In this document: positions 20,235 through 32,997 of the stretch, one piece after another
Layout of the letters: each line of letters opens with the position of its first letter
Numbering within the stretch: position 1 is the first letter of the stretch
From: Telopea speciosissima
Taxonomy: Eukaryota > Streptophyta > Magnoliopsida > Proteales > Proteaceae
Length of the DNA stretch: 64,000 bases
Assembly: GCF_018873765.1 (NCBI RefSeq)
Contig: NW_025317348.1
Coordinates: 762,127-826,126, forward strand
Direction: 5' to 3'
Program-made: the position numbers and the translations under genes
Notes under the pieces: generated by a model
Seen by the model: only the letters and a program-made list of their open reading frames with translations
Told to the model about the DNA's origin: nothing
Databases searched by the model: none

Positions 20235-21358
20235 ACATTTCATATTCACTCTTTTTTATTCTATAATAAAGTTTATAGTGAAATAAAAATATCTGATTCA
20301 GATAGAATCAGACAAGCCGCCTCTAGCATTTCCATTTCGCGATTCAGATTCTGAGCGCGAATCTGTACATTCCTCAGAATCTGAAGAGGGAGGCCCGCAC
20401 GACGGGCCTCGAATTGAGACTCGCCCCCCCTGGGGGAGGCTCGGGGGAACCTGTCCCCCGATCTCTTGCGGAAAACGAGGCGGCTCATCCCGCTCAACCG
20501 CTTACCGCTCGAGAGCGGGAGAGTGCTTCTTGCTCTAATTCTCAGGCGGCGGGCCCGTCTGCTGCGGTATTACACCAACTACCACTTCTGGTTCCGGACC
20601 CGGACCCAGTCTCGCAAACCGGATTTGGCTCTACAAAGAGCATGCGTCAAAAGATGCAAACGAAATTCTTCAAGGAGAAAACCATTTCTCTATAAAAAGA
20701 ATTTAAAAAATTTAAGAACTCATCCAATCTGACGCAAGGCTCTCCGAGCCTTTTAATTCCAATCAAAAATTAGCGAATTTCTATTTTTCGTTAGTTAAGA
20801 GAGACAGAGATGAATACTCTATCTCATCTCTAACTCATTTCTTATCTGACCTTGAAAAAATAAAATAAAAAAGATAGCAAGTTCTATGCACAAGTTTTCT
20901 CAGTTCTTTCTAATTCACAAGAATAGAAGCCTTTCTTTTCTTGAGTTGCAGAAATATGCAACAGGATAAAGGAAACCGATTGAGAAACTTGCATGGGGCT
21001 GGCTATTCACTCACTTTTTTCTGCTAATGTGCAGCGGCGAGGAGCCAACTGGTTGTTGGACCAACCTATGGTGTGTTCCGGCGAAGCGCCGGGTTGTTGG
21101 TAAGGAGCGTGAGCGGGCGGGGGGCTCACACAAGTAAGTGAAGGACCCCCGTAGGGCCTTTCTGAAGTGTGGCCCACACACGGCCAGGGGGGAAAGAAAA
21201 GGGAGGGGGGATACAGGTCTTCCAGATCCTTGGGCGAGTGGTCTCAGTTTTTTCTGAGATCGACTTTTTTTTCTTCCAAAACCTTTCTTTTTTCGGTATG
21301 CCGCTCCGCGAGCAAGGAGCGCCGCGAGCAGAGCGAGAGAACGAAGTGGGCTGTGGTG
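20235..21358. other. Spacer between the rps3 breakpoint and nad3
   Basis: 20240-20300 is AT-rich. 20310-20700 has Arg-rich frames on the plus strand (RRRARLLRYYTNYHFWFRTR) and none that I can assign. 20990-21358 is the nad3 leader, with a fold-back around GGTTGTTGGACCAACC and CCGGCGAAGCGCCGG near 21050-21090. Confidence 0.45.
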
Positions 21359-21715
21359 ATGTCAGAATTTGCACCTATTTGTATCTATTTAGTGATCAGT
21401 CCGCTAGTTTCTTTGATCCCACTCGGTGTTCCTTTTCCATTTGCTTCCAATAGTTCTACCTATCCAGAAAAATTGTCGGCCCACGAATGTGGTTCCGATC
21501 CTTCCGGTGATGCCAGAAGTCGTTTCGATATACGATTTTATCTGGTTTCTATTTTATTTATTATCCCTGATCCGGAAGTAACCTTTTCCTTTCCTTGGGC
21601 AGTACCTCCCAACAAGATTGATCCGTTTGGATCTTGGTCCATGATGGCCTTTTTATTGATTTTGACGATTGGATCTCTCTATGAATGGAAAAGGGGTGCT
21701 TCGGATCGGGAGTAA
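21359..21715 (+). CDS. nad3: NADH dehydrogenase subunit 3
   Basis: Encodes the small membrane subunit ND3 of respiratory complex I in the inner mitochondrial membrane. It has 118 residues, the usual plant length, from MSEFAPICIYLVIS to KRGASDRE, stop TAA. Three transmembrane segments are visible (about 6-28, 59-80, 90-109), and the matrix loop holds the conserved Cys44 in the HECGSDP context. Many genomic Pro/Ser codons stand where edited proteins have Leu/Phe/Tyr: P15, P21, P27, H42 (to Tyr), S46, S49, P72, S77, P89 and S92. The gene therefore needs heavy C-to-U editing and has not been retroprocessed. ATG at 21359 fits the family; the longer upstream frame is leader. rps12 follows 48 bases later and is very likely co-transcribed. 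Confidence 0.97.
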   Translation: MSEFAPICIYLVISPLVSLIPLGVPFPFASNSSTYPEKLSAHECGSDPSGDARSRFDIRFYLVSILFIIPDPEVTFSFPWAVPPNKIDPFGSWSMMAFLLILTIGSLYEWKRGASDRE

Positions 21716-21763
21716 CCACTAGTGATAGGGCAAAAATAGGGGGGAAGGACAAAGGAAAAAGCG

Positions 21764-22141
21764 ATGCCTACATTAAATCAATTGATTCGTCATGGTAGAG
21801 AAGAAAAACGGCGCACGGACCGTACTCGAGCTTCGGATCAATGTCCCCAGAAGCAAGGAGTACGCCCGCGTGTTCCAACGAGAACACCGAAAAAACCAAA
21901 TTCAGCTCCACGTAAGATAGCCAAAGTACGGTTGAGCAATCGACATGATATATTTGCTCACATTCCGGGCGAAGGTCATAATTCGCAGGAACATCCTATG
22001 GTGTTAATAAGAGGAGGTAGAGTGAAAGATTCGCCAGGTGTGAAATCCCATTGTATTCGAGGAGTCAAGGATTTGCTGGGAATTCCGGATCGAAGAAGGG
22101 GCAGATCTAAATATGGTGCGGAAAAACCCAAATCGATATGA
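21764..22141 (+). CDS. rps12: Mitochondrial ribosomal protein S12
   Basis: Encodes uS12 of the decoding centre of the mitoribosomal small subunit, 125 residues, ATG at 21764 to TGA at 22139. It reads [57 protein letters not shown] and [18 protein letters not shown], ending YGAEKPKSI. The conserved PNSA(L)RK and GGRVKD(L/S)PGV loops near the decoding site are present. Editing is expected at Ser24, Pro in NSAPRK, Pro in QEHPMV and Ser in VKSHC. Paired with nad3 as in nearly all angiosperms. Confidence 0.97.
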   Translation: MPTLNQLIRHGREEKRRTDRTRASDQCPQKQGVRPRVPTRTPKKPNSAPRKIAKVRLSNRHDIFAHIPGEGHNSQEHPMVLIRGGRVKDSPGVKSHCIRGVKDLLGIPDRRRGRSKYGAEKPKSI

Positions 22142-22500
22142 ATGGAAGATGCCTCTGGAACTTTTTTTTCTCGGTCAGTCGAGGGAACAACCACAACGTT
22201 ACGCCCCAAAATAGAACTATACGGAGCCCTTCCGAATGACTATAGTATAGTATACTACACGAGCCAAGAAAGAGTGTAGTAGACTCCATTCGCCCGTGGA
22301 GGTGAGTGGAGGAAGAATCCACAAATATGCTACAGGTATTGCTTATAATAAAAGCTCGTTCATAAATTCACTCGACCACTTGTTAGTCTTGCTACACTAC
22401 ACGACACGAGTGACGGGTGAAGTTGAAGCAGACACGGTCAAGTGAAGTCGACTTCACAAGTGATTCAACATACCATATTGACATAATAAAGAAGAGAAGG
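22142..22500. other. nad3-rps12 3' flank
   Basis: No gene. Near 22235-22290 the motif ACTATAGTATAGTATACTACAC and the later GAGTGTAGTAGACTC are partly self-complementary and may form a 3'-end hairpin. A second CTACACTACACGACACGAG stretch follows at 22390. Confidence 0.4.
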
Positions 22501-22504
22501 GTCT

Positions 22505-22770
22505 CGCCCGGCTGAAAAACTACAGGGCGCGCTAGCTAAAGCTAGCGCCCTTATTTGGTTTAGTAAAGGGGGTCGCCCTAAACGAGTAAGGCCGGATTTC
22601 ATCTCCTGCGCCCTGATTTACAATCAGCCTGATTTACAACCAGCCTGCGGTCGAGCTGGTCTAAGACCACCCCTGATTTACAACCAGCCTGCGGTCGAGC
22701 TGGTCTACGACCACCCCTGTAGTTTTCTTCGCAGGAGTGCGCATCCGCGCACTTCCGTTTTCTACGCTGC
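22505..22770. repeat. R-family cluster with a 44 bp tandem duplication
   Basis: GCTGAAAAACTACAGGGCGC opens the cluster. Two 44-base units, 22628-22671 and 22672-22715, follow head to tail and differ at about one base. Each reads CCTGATTTACAACCAGCCTG, then CGGTCGAGCTGGTCTAC/AAGACCACC. A single related unit is at 7790-7835. The end (GTTTTCTTCGCAGGAGTGCG) is shared with 11170-11200. Confidence 0.8.
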
Positions 22771-25700
22771 TCCAGCATCATTTACGGATGAAGCCGAATC
22801 AGAGGTCTCTCGAGCCTCTTGATTCTTGAGACTTCTTTCCATGCAACAGGAAAGATTTGTCAGATCCTCCGCTTCGTTTGTCACGGATGAAGGACCTTCC
22901 CGCTAAAGAAGTGGAGCATCTCGGCTTTCTCCGCCTTTGGAACCAGGCGACTTAGTATACTACGGAAGGAGCCCAGAAGGCGTATTTTAGTATTTTCATG
23001 CTTATGCATATGGAAAAATGATTTAGATTATTTTGATTGATTTGCGGGACGGCCAAACGGCTTTGAAAGCCAGACATCAGCGGTTTTTGAAAGGGGCTAT
23101 TAAGACGATGAAATGCGAACGAAAGCATGCGTTATGCAAGGAGATACTTCGCTTCGTCTAGAAAGATGGCCAGATGAACCCTTCTTCAGCTTTGGGCCCG
23201 AAGCACCTGACCACGAATCGATTGTTCGAAGTCCATCCCCTCCACTTTCATTGAAGCCTTGGTCGCTTAGGTGGGGTAAAGAGTTGTTCCTAGTGGCCTG
23301 AAATTGAAGTCGTGATCCCTGGGCCAGCCCCTGTGTCGTGCAAGAACCATCAGATTGTGGTGGACTTGCTTATGTTGTTGCTTACGGGCTATGAGGGGTG
23401 GCGTGGTGCGACGGGTCCAGAGCTGATCGTAGACCACCCTTCTGTATAAAAGCTCGAGTGGTGTTATTCGGTGAGCCGAAAATACCGAAATCGGGTTCAA
23501 TAGAAACCTACTGCGATTTCCCCTTCCCCTTGGTAGTTTGGTAGGGTGTTGCCCCGAGAGTTCCCATCCCGCAACCTCCTATGGACTCTAAGTGGTGGGA
23601 TTTCGGGGTAGAAGGTTCATGGTAGGTAGTTCCAATGCGGCGATCAAAATCCTTTTAGTATGTAGCGAGATCCGTCCTCCAACCAAGGGATCGATATACA
23701 AATCATAACTAAGGCTAGCCCGCTGGTAGTAGAAGGAAGCAGAGATTCAGGCAGCTAGGCATCAGTTTGAGTTCGAGATCGAGAAGTAGAGATAGAGGCA
23801 AAGGTTGCAGCAGGAGGGAGAGACGGTTCAATACCCGATTTGAGAACCTGGTGAACCGGGCGTACTACTTTCCAACCTTCTGTGAACTTTTCTTCTCTTA
23901 TTTTATTTGTTTAGTTTAGTGATTGATATCTTAAAGAGTTCTAAGTCTAGTCACTCAACTAATCCACTCGTGGAGTGCGAAACTTACGGTTGAGAGCTGG
24001 AAACAGTTATACATCGGTCAATGGACGTTTTTTTCCACGAGAACAAGAATTTCGGGGTTTTTCATACGTATGTAGTAAAGAAAGAAAACAACACGCATCT
24101 TAACGAGGACCTAACAGCCAGCCCAACAAGGCGGATCTCCTCGTAGAGCTTCTTTTTTATTTCATCTTGAGCCAGGTGCTCGACCATTTAGTGAAAAAGC
24201 TTTTTTTCACGTTCCAGTCTTTTTTTCGGAAAAGGACGGCCCCTATTTTGAATATCTTTCCTCCTTTAAGTGAGGTCATTAAGGAGGATTCGGACTTGCA
24301 AAAATGGGGTCCCGATTTTCTAGAGATTGGTGCCATTTTCTATCTAAAAAAGGCAATCGCCAATCTGGTGAAGCCCCTTTTAGAGAAGGAGGACATTACT
24401 CTTGGACGGTCGCAGAATTGACGGAGGGGGCTATCCTGGGAGGGCTTGAAAACCTCAATCTTCTTATCCGGATCTACCAGGAGATTTTCACTTTGGGTGA
24501 AAAGAGTCGATGGTATGGGAGCGTAGTTGACTTTATCAAAAGCCCCTCTTAAGGCAGCACACTTAAAACCTCAAAATGCGCCCCGGATGTAGCCATTGTA
24601 AGTCAGAAAGGCGAACCGGGTTACCTTCACGATGGACGCTGGGATTGTTGTGCATTTCCTTTCCCAGAAGTGTTGGTTCGAGTGACAAAGACTTGGGCAT
24701 ATAGATGTCTCGGGGCCTCTATTCTCTCTTAATGTATAATAAGGCTGACTGCCTCCTTCCGTGGCTTTCAGAATTCAATTCAAAGTCGTCTTGCCGGATA
24801 GCAGGTATGAGAAAGATTTGATTGTCAACATCCGATCCGGATTTCTGAATAAGGAATCATCCTTTTCAAAGAAGGCCGTGGGACTGCTTGTTCGTGAGGT
24901 GGATGCTGGCTGACAAGGTATACCCAGGAAAGGACTATTCCCACTAACTAGCGCTTCGCCCCTTCTTATGCCTCTCGGGAGGCAGATTTTTTCTACTCCC
25001 ATGTGCTGCTACCTAAGAGAAGATAGCGACTATCAGCTTACTACTGCAGCGTAATAGTAGAATCGCTAGCCTGCTTCACCCCTCTCGCTAACTTACTACC
25101 TCCAAAAAGGGCTAAACACATTCATGCACACCGCCATCAACAGACATTCCAAAGTCTGTCACGTCTTCAGATCAGCCAAAAGGTCCTCTCAAGGGATTAC
25201 TTGCTAAAGGAATGCTTGCTGGCAATAACAGGAACCAACACTTTGTAATTAATCGGGTATTTCCTTTTTTAGACTTATTCATCTCTTAGGCTATAGCCGG
25301 ATCTAATTCCTCTCCCGGGTTTGATCAAAAGTATGTAAACTTCCTTACTATGATTCGCATCGATAAAGAGAATTACCAGTATTCGTCGATAGTTACAACA
25401 ACGAAGATGTTATTAGGTAACCGCTTCGCCCCTTTCCTCTTTCTTTGCTGCAATAGATGAGATTGGCATTGGCCTAGTTCCAATTATTTTAGAAAACCCC
25501 GTGTTTGCATACATTTCCCTTCCTTGCGTGGATATCTTCTACTAGTGAAAGCGGCATCCCAATCCCAACTGTCGAATGATTGCTAATCCTCTTTGTCCTC
25601 GGGATTTTTGGCCTAAATGCTACGCACAAGGTGCGTAGCCTAAGATAAGAGCCTATTCGATCTTTTGTCCTCTTGTTGGCATGTCCCCTTCGTGGATTAA

Positions 25701-28700
25701 CTGTAACACAAAGAGGGAGCAGCTCCTTATATTCCGAGACGGGTTTATGGGCAATTAGTTCCTTGTCCAGTAACTATGTCACTTTCTTTTCATGAAGTTG
25801 AATGTGTTAATTCCTTCTCATCTCAGATGTCCATTCAACAAGAAACAGCCCCGCTAACTCGTATTCTTCGTCTTTTAAGACAAGAGCTCCTAGGCAAGGA
25901 GGGACTTTTGCTTCTGTCTTTGCAAAACCTATTCCATAGCCTTGACATACTTATACTGGATGCCCGGACTAGAGAAAAGGTCGGATATAGAGAGAGTGGA
26001 CGTAAGGCACGGCAAAAAGTAAAGGAAACCGGGGATTTTGTCCATTTATTCGAGAACAGTAAGAGCTTCCCCGACAAGGACTGCTAATGAAGCCTCTTCG
26101 CCGACAATGCTAGTTCGATTGGATGCGCTATTTCGACGAGCCCTTTTTTGGAAAGCCCTTATTTGCCCTGAACCTCTTTAAACAACTGCAATGATCACCG
26201 TTTACGCCGCAGCATCTATAGAAAAACAAGATTTCATTTCAAAAGACTTGCATCTGATTCAATACAATAGCAGGGGATTCAATAAGAGCAGATTCGTGCA
26301 AAAGAGCTAACATCCGATTTGTGAACAGACCGGCTTGGGACAGGCTTGCTTGAAAGAGTTTGACCGGTAAAGGTTTTTCTTCCTACTTTATTGCCCGGAA
26401 TGACTGACAGCAGGGACAGAAAGAGTCATTGCACCAACCGTCCTACTGCACTCTGGGGATAAAAAGAACCTTTCCGCATTCATCACAAGACTCTTCTCCT
26501 TAATCAAAATATACTTGGCACTCTCATTCTGTTCTTCCTTTCAGCGGAATGAGAACCAAATCCTCAGCTTTTTCACCAACCTCGTAAAGAAGAGAGTGAA
26601 AGAGTTTTCAATGCTACAGCCAACTCAGAGAAAGATGCAAATAGTCAAGAAAAGAATGCCGCTACTATTCGAATTCCTCGGCTAGCAAAGAAATCTCGCC
26701 GAAAGATGAGAGAAAAAAAGGAATGAACTCACTGAAGGAAAGAAAGAAGAAACCATATGATATATAGAATAGAATATAACCCTTCTTTTCCGAAAGTGCT
26801 CTCCCCTCTCCTTTATAGTCGAGCGACTTCGTTCCTCTCCCCCCAAACCTTGTTCCGAGCAACTCCGCTCAATCAACATGGAAATTTCATTTCTTAAGGC
26901 TATCCGATGGTTTCCAACTGACCGGAGTAAGAACCATCTACCAGCTTGGACCGAAGACAATTTCTAGTGCCATTCTTCTAGCAACTAGCCAAACTTAACA
27001 TAAGTGAACCTGTTTTGAGCTAACTGCATGTCGAGCGCTTAAGCGGAGCTTGTGGTCACTCGTTCCTTGCTTGTTCCAATCCTAGTAAAGAGCCTCAGAT
27101 CCGATTCTACACTACATACGATATTCCATTCCGGCCCTTACTAGCTCTTCGCTTGGTTGTACAAGGAGCATGCCCGAGGGGGCTACTACGCTCACCGCGC
27201 ACTTGCATCACCACCTGAGCTTCGCTACCGCTTCGCCCAGCTCCTACGCCTACCACGAACTTGAATCATCACACGTGGCTGCTAAAGCAAGCTAAGCTTC
27301 ACACGGCCCTGAGGAAGCCAAAAGACCCTCTCACGGCTGAAGGATCCGCAACACGTTGGAGAGCTTTTAGATCCCGCCCTAAAACGCCCATTCTCCTAGA
27401 GTTCCGAAGTGATCCTCATTCTCACCGCAGCCTTCTTAAGCCGAAAGAAAGCCGGGCAAGAATCGCATTTTTTGGTAGTACGAAGGGGAAGCAGAATCGT
27501 ATCTGGCAGTGGTTCTTCGGATCGATCACAGATTCTCGGCCCCGTCGTTTGGCTTCTACTCCAACTCGAACTCAAAACCTCTTCCTCATCTGAACTGACA
27601 GACCGACAAGCGGAGGAAAAGAAAAGCACTGCCGACTTCCTGTTCCGCCTGAAACAAGAACTCCACTCCCCGATTCACCGAACCGACAGGAGAAACTCCC
27701 TCGACTTCTTGAAACAGGAACTCCAACTCTTTAACAGTTTAACCCTTCGGCGTTACCTCACTGCTCTAATGGGCGAGAAGCGCGCCAAACCCCCCTAACT
27801 CACTTAAAGGCTTCTCCTCCGTTCGTTCCTCTCCTGTATAGTCGAGTGACTTTGTTCCTAACAAGAAGCAAGCTACCTTCACTCAATTAGGAATATCATA
27901 AGTGATCACTGAACCTTCGATCTTTCCGTGTTTCACTTAGTGTGCTCGGTGAAAACAGGCTTACCTTGCCCTCACGCGGGATAGGACGTAAAACCAATGC
28001 GAGCCATCTTTAGTGGTTGGCGCCCCGAATCATAATAGACAATGTTGTCACAACTCCTAACTCCGCATAATGCTCGAATAGAGTGGTGAATCAAGGAATC
28101 TACGTATACCCGGTTTCATTATGAATGAGGGAAGCAATCAAAGAGTGTGGATCTAGCCAAGCGCCATCGAGGGATAGGATTTCGTACATGGATGATTACT
28201 GTTATGATCTGGCGGTCAATCTTTCTATTTCATAAGATGGGTCTGTACTGGTACTAGGCGGAATAGAAAATGAACCAAGCCCACACGTTTCAGTATCCAC
28301 TAGCGAACCTCTCTCTGTTCCGCTTCAATCGAAACAGCCCATTAGTGAACTACCCCGCTATGAATGAACAGTATATGGTTATGGTTTGAGTTGTTAATGT
28401 GTATGTAATAGACCACTCCTGTGTCCTTCTTTCGTATCCGAGGTGGGCTCTTTACACATATGATATGGAGGTCTAGTACGGTGAACAAGTAAGGTAGGGG
28501 CTCTTTTGATATGGGGGTAGGGTCTCTTCGATTAGGCGAACCAGTCCAACTAGGCCAAAAGACAACCGTCCACTCCTTTTCACGGCTTTAGCAAAGCGGT
28601 CCAAAACGTCGGTTTTTAAGGGCAGAGGGTGCTGCTTCACTGAAGATGAAGCTGCTGGTGAGGCTTTAGTTTCAATTGCAAATCCAACATCATATGAATA

Positions 28701-29527
28701 AGCAAGCGAGGATACATTTGATCCTGGTGAAAGGCCAAAGAAGGAAGGGAATGAATGGGAGGGAGTCTGGGAGCTATGAGTCGACGAGAAGGTTCTATTC
28801 CCTCTGTGTCCCAATACCTTAAACTTCCCTCCGAAAGAAAATGCTAATGCCAACTATACTTTCTAGCTAATGTAGCTGAATGAGAAAGCCTCTCTGTTAG
28901 GGCTCGCCCGGGATCTAAGCGGATTGAAGTGTTGAAACGACTCCCTGCAGGCCAACGAAAGCTGTCAGTTGTGGACCTTGACTTGGAAGCTAGGGGGAAC
29001 TGTCTAAGATAGTGGCCATCCTAAAGGAGTAAGGAAAATGGTCCGGAGATGATTCCCTATATGTACTCTCCGATTCTCATTTCCTTCATCATCTTTTTGC
29101 ACTTGATTTGTGGTACCTTTTCGTTGTCCTTCATTTTGAGTCATCATTCCGCTTTTCTTTCTTATTACTTTTCTTGACTTGTCTTGGTGAATCAACCAGA
29201 ACCCAATGAATAATGAGGGTCTTCGTTCAACTATTTCACTAGCCAAATAGGATGAAAAGCAGCAAGCCCATAGGAAGTTGTAGCTCAGTCTATCTTTCTG
29301 CCCAGAATGTCATTCCAAAAGACCCTATTGGGGAATCTTCCTCCGAATCCAAGAAGCTAGCCATAGCGAGACTAAATGCAAGGGTTGGGCTGGCAGCAAA
29401 GGAAAGGCGCGCAGTAGGGATTGCACTCGCTGCAAGTGAAGAGAAGAGGGACAGACTTTTCTTCTTCCTAGAGAATCGGAGAAGCTGGACTTTATTCCCT
29501 ATGGGAAGTCATTTTTTTCACCATTCA
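22771..29527. other. Long spacer, no recognised gene
   Basis: Holds only unassigned frames. 23113-23301 plus (62 codons) and 24167-24552 plus (two overlapping frames, Leu/Lys-rich) match nothing I know. 25776-26087 plus has 103 codons, MSLSFHEVECVNSF... with a Leu-rich middle, no domain. 28473-28853 minus has 126 codons, Ser-rich. An R-family piece, GCTGATCGTAGACCACCCTT followed by CTGTATAAAAG, sits at 23422-23455. A 30-base TATAGTCGAG[CT]GACTT motif occurs near 26815 and 27836. AAGCAAGCTACCTTCACTCAA at 27866 recurs near 53285. Confidence 0.4.
23814..23862. repeat. Dispersed direct repeat, copy 1
   Basis: About 40 bases around GGTTCAATACCCGATTTGAG and AACCTGGT match 36455-36495, with GGAGAGA before both. 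No tRNA fold was found around the TTCAA motif. Confidence 0.7.
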
Positions 29528-30790
29528 TTAGCCAGGGGAGTAGGGTCTTTCCCAAAACCCATAGGAGAGGAGGGGATTTCCAAGATACACTGATAATTTA
29601 TATAATTGATGGTTCCTCAATAGAGGTTTGATATGATACTTTAACCCTTGAGTAGTAAAATATTTCATTAAAATAATACCATCGAATCGTGACAAATTAT
29701 GGAAATAGATTGTTCGGATTTCTTTATGTTTTTCCACAAATGCTGCTATACGCTCTATAAATAGATGTAATATTTTATTACTTCTATCCTTAAATGAATC
29801 TTCTAAACATAGATTATCTGAACTTAATTCCTCTTTTATGTAATCTTCACTGAAATATCTTTCTAATATATGATCCTGATCAGGTATGGAATCCACAGAA
29901 TATTCATCAGGCCAGACCGGTAAGAAACCAACAGCGTAAGGGACTTGATAGCCCTTCACAAGAACTGTTTCTATATCGGCTACAATGAAAGGCCTCCTTT
30001 TAACCTTACTCTTCGGTGGTTTGAGTGCTGTTATATATTTGTAATAATTATTTTTACCTTTCCCAATTGCTTGAACCTCTCTTGGTTCATCACTACCTAT
30101 ACCGCTTTCCATTAATTGCAGGATTTGGCTAGCGATTTGATTAGAGCTCAGAGACAACATAATAGGACTAGATTCTTGATCACCTTTGAGATAGATTCTA
30201 ATGAATATACCAGTAAGCACTTCTTTGGTGTATTCCTCAGCTTTTTGCGTGGTATATTTTAAAATCTGAGCATAGACATCCATGTTAGGTTTCATATTAT
30301 CCTTTTTATCTATCAATGGTATTGCAGTACATATCATAAAGGTACGATGATTTTTATAGGTTACTTTACCGGAGGTATCATCTTCTATAGGAATACACAT
30401 ATAATAACCTATAAAAAACTTACCATAAGAAGCACCTGTATGGTAAGCGCACTTCAATAAGAGTTGCATTACTGCCAATGTAATTTTATCATATTCAATA
30501 CATCGTAAGTATGGCTCTCTAAATGTAATACTGGCTTCTCTGCATCCTGAATAAAGCAATTCACAATCTTCTTTATCTATTAGATTATTAATGTTGTATA
30601 TCATATTATATAGGAATACATTATTATCATAATATAGATTCTCATCCTTATATTCAGAATCAGGATTTTCATAATTACAATAATTCCTATATATTAGAAG
30701 TTGTGATTGATTCTTATAATCATTCTTAATACCTATAGTAGTAGCTGCCGATCTGATAAATGATAAGAAATTAGACTGAAGGATCATCAT
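29528..30790 (-). CDS. Family-B DNA polymerase fragment of linear mitochondrial-plasmid type (N-terminal and exonuclease part)
   Basis: A 420-codon minus-strand frame starts ATGATG at 30790 in markedly AT-rich DNA. Residues 1-260 have no named motif and match in position the N-terminal (terminal-protein-like) part of plant mitochondrial plasmid polymerases. Residues 268-276 (FIVADIETV) are the ExoI motif with D272 and E274, and 362-370 (YFHNLSRFD) are ExoII with N365 and D370. The gene ends soon afterwards: from about residue 403 the frame runs into ordinary mitochondrial DNA (about 29585), so ExoIII and the whole polymerase palm are missing. Protein-primed polymerases of this type replicate linear mitochondrial plasmids and often integrate in pieces into plant mtDNA. 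No plasmid RNA polymerase or terminal inverted repeat was seen. Probably inactive, but uninterrupted over the retained part. Confidence 0.85.
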   Translation of the reverse strand: MMILQSNFLSFIRSAATTIGIKNDYKNQSQLLIYRNYCNYENPDSEYKDENLYYDNNVFLYNMIYNINNLIDKEDCELLYSGCREASITFREPYLRCIEYDKITLAVMQLLLKCAYHTGASYGKFFIGYYMCIPIEDDTSGKVTYKNHRTFMICTAIPLIDKKDNMKPNMDVYAQILKYTTQKAEEYTKEVLTGIFIRIYLKGDQESSPIMLSLSSNQIASQILQLMESGIGSDEPREVQAIGKGKNNYYKYITALKPPKSKVKRRPFIVADIETVLVKGYQVPYAVGFLPVWPDEYSVDSIPDQDHILERYFSEDYIKEELSSDNLCLEDSFKDRSNKILHLFIERIAAFVEKHKEIRTIYFHNLSRFDGIILMKYFTTQGLKYHIKPLLRNHQLYKLSVYLGNPLLSYGFWERPYSPG

Positions 30791-30827
30791 GATGTGTTAG
30801 TTAGTTATTTATCTTTCTTTGTTAAAC

Positions 30828-32415
<1,588 letters not shown>

Positions 32416-32646
32416 GAAATAGGGATTGAAAGGATTCAAGAGGCCTGTAGAGAAAAAACATTTATCCAAAAGATTTATTCATTACTACTACATAAATCAC
32501 TACATTACATAAACAACCACATATGCCTTTACTAGAGCTTTAAAGGCATTATGCTAACTACATTAATTATTTGCGAAACAGAAATAAGTCAAAGGATAGG
32601 CCTTAACAAGTAGAAAGAAGATAAAGTTACTACTTTTTTCTTTCTT

Positions 32647-32997
32647 CTAGTCTCCCTGGTCACCGCGGGTGATCGCCTGCACAACGAGCTCTTGCTGCTC
32701 CGCCCGCAGCGCTTGCTGCCTCTCCTCCAAACCCTCTATGCGCTCTCTGGTAGCGCGAATGCGCGCTTCTTTCCTTGCAGGATCCATTGTTCTAACACTT
32801 ATCAAAAGGCAGTTTAGCACTCTACGGTGCTCTTGAATTTCATTTTGCAGTTGCCCCATTTCGGCAGCAATTGCATAAAGCCTGTTTGCAGCATCCATAG
32901 CCATACGTGCTAGTACTAAATTTCTTTGATTTGAATTTGATGAAGTGAAGACACTTATCGAGCCTCCATTTATAGAGTGGTAGAGTAATATCGCCAT
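32647..32997 (-). CDS. Hypothetical 116-residue coiled-coil protein
   Basis: ATG at 32997, stop at 32647. I do not recognise the family. Residues 1-25 are mixed polar, residues 35-62 form a helix (ANRLYAIAAEMGQLQNEIQE) and residues 74-107 (RKEARIRATRERIEGLEERQ, QALRAEQQEL) form a strong heptad-type charged coiled coil. Codons in the second half are GC-rich, unlike the AT-rich sequence on either side, which hints at foreign origin. It lies about 230 bases past the psbB fragment, in the opposite direction. It could be part of a nuclear gene or of a transposon gag. Gene status uncertain. Confidence 0.4.
   Translation of the reverse strand: MAILLYHSINGGSISVFTSSNSNQRNLVLARMAMDAANRLYAIAAEMGQLQNEIQEHRRVLNCLLISVRTMDPARKEARIRATRERIEGLEERQQALRAEQQELVVQAITRGDQGD

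Noticed and set aside
20300-20730. Arg-rich frames after the rps3 breakpoint as a possible ribosomal protein
   Set aside because: No conserved block of any mitochondrial ribosomal protein was recognised, and the frame is mixed.
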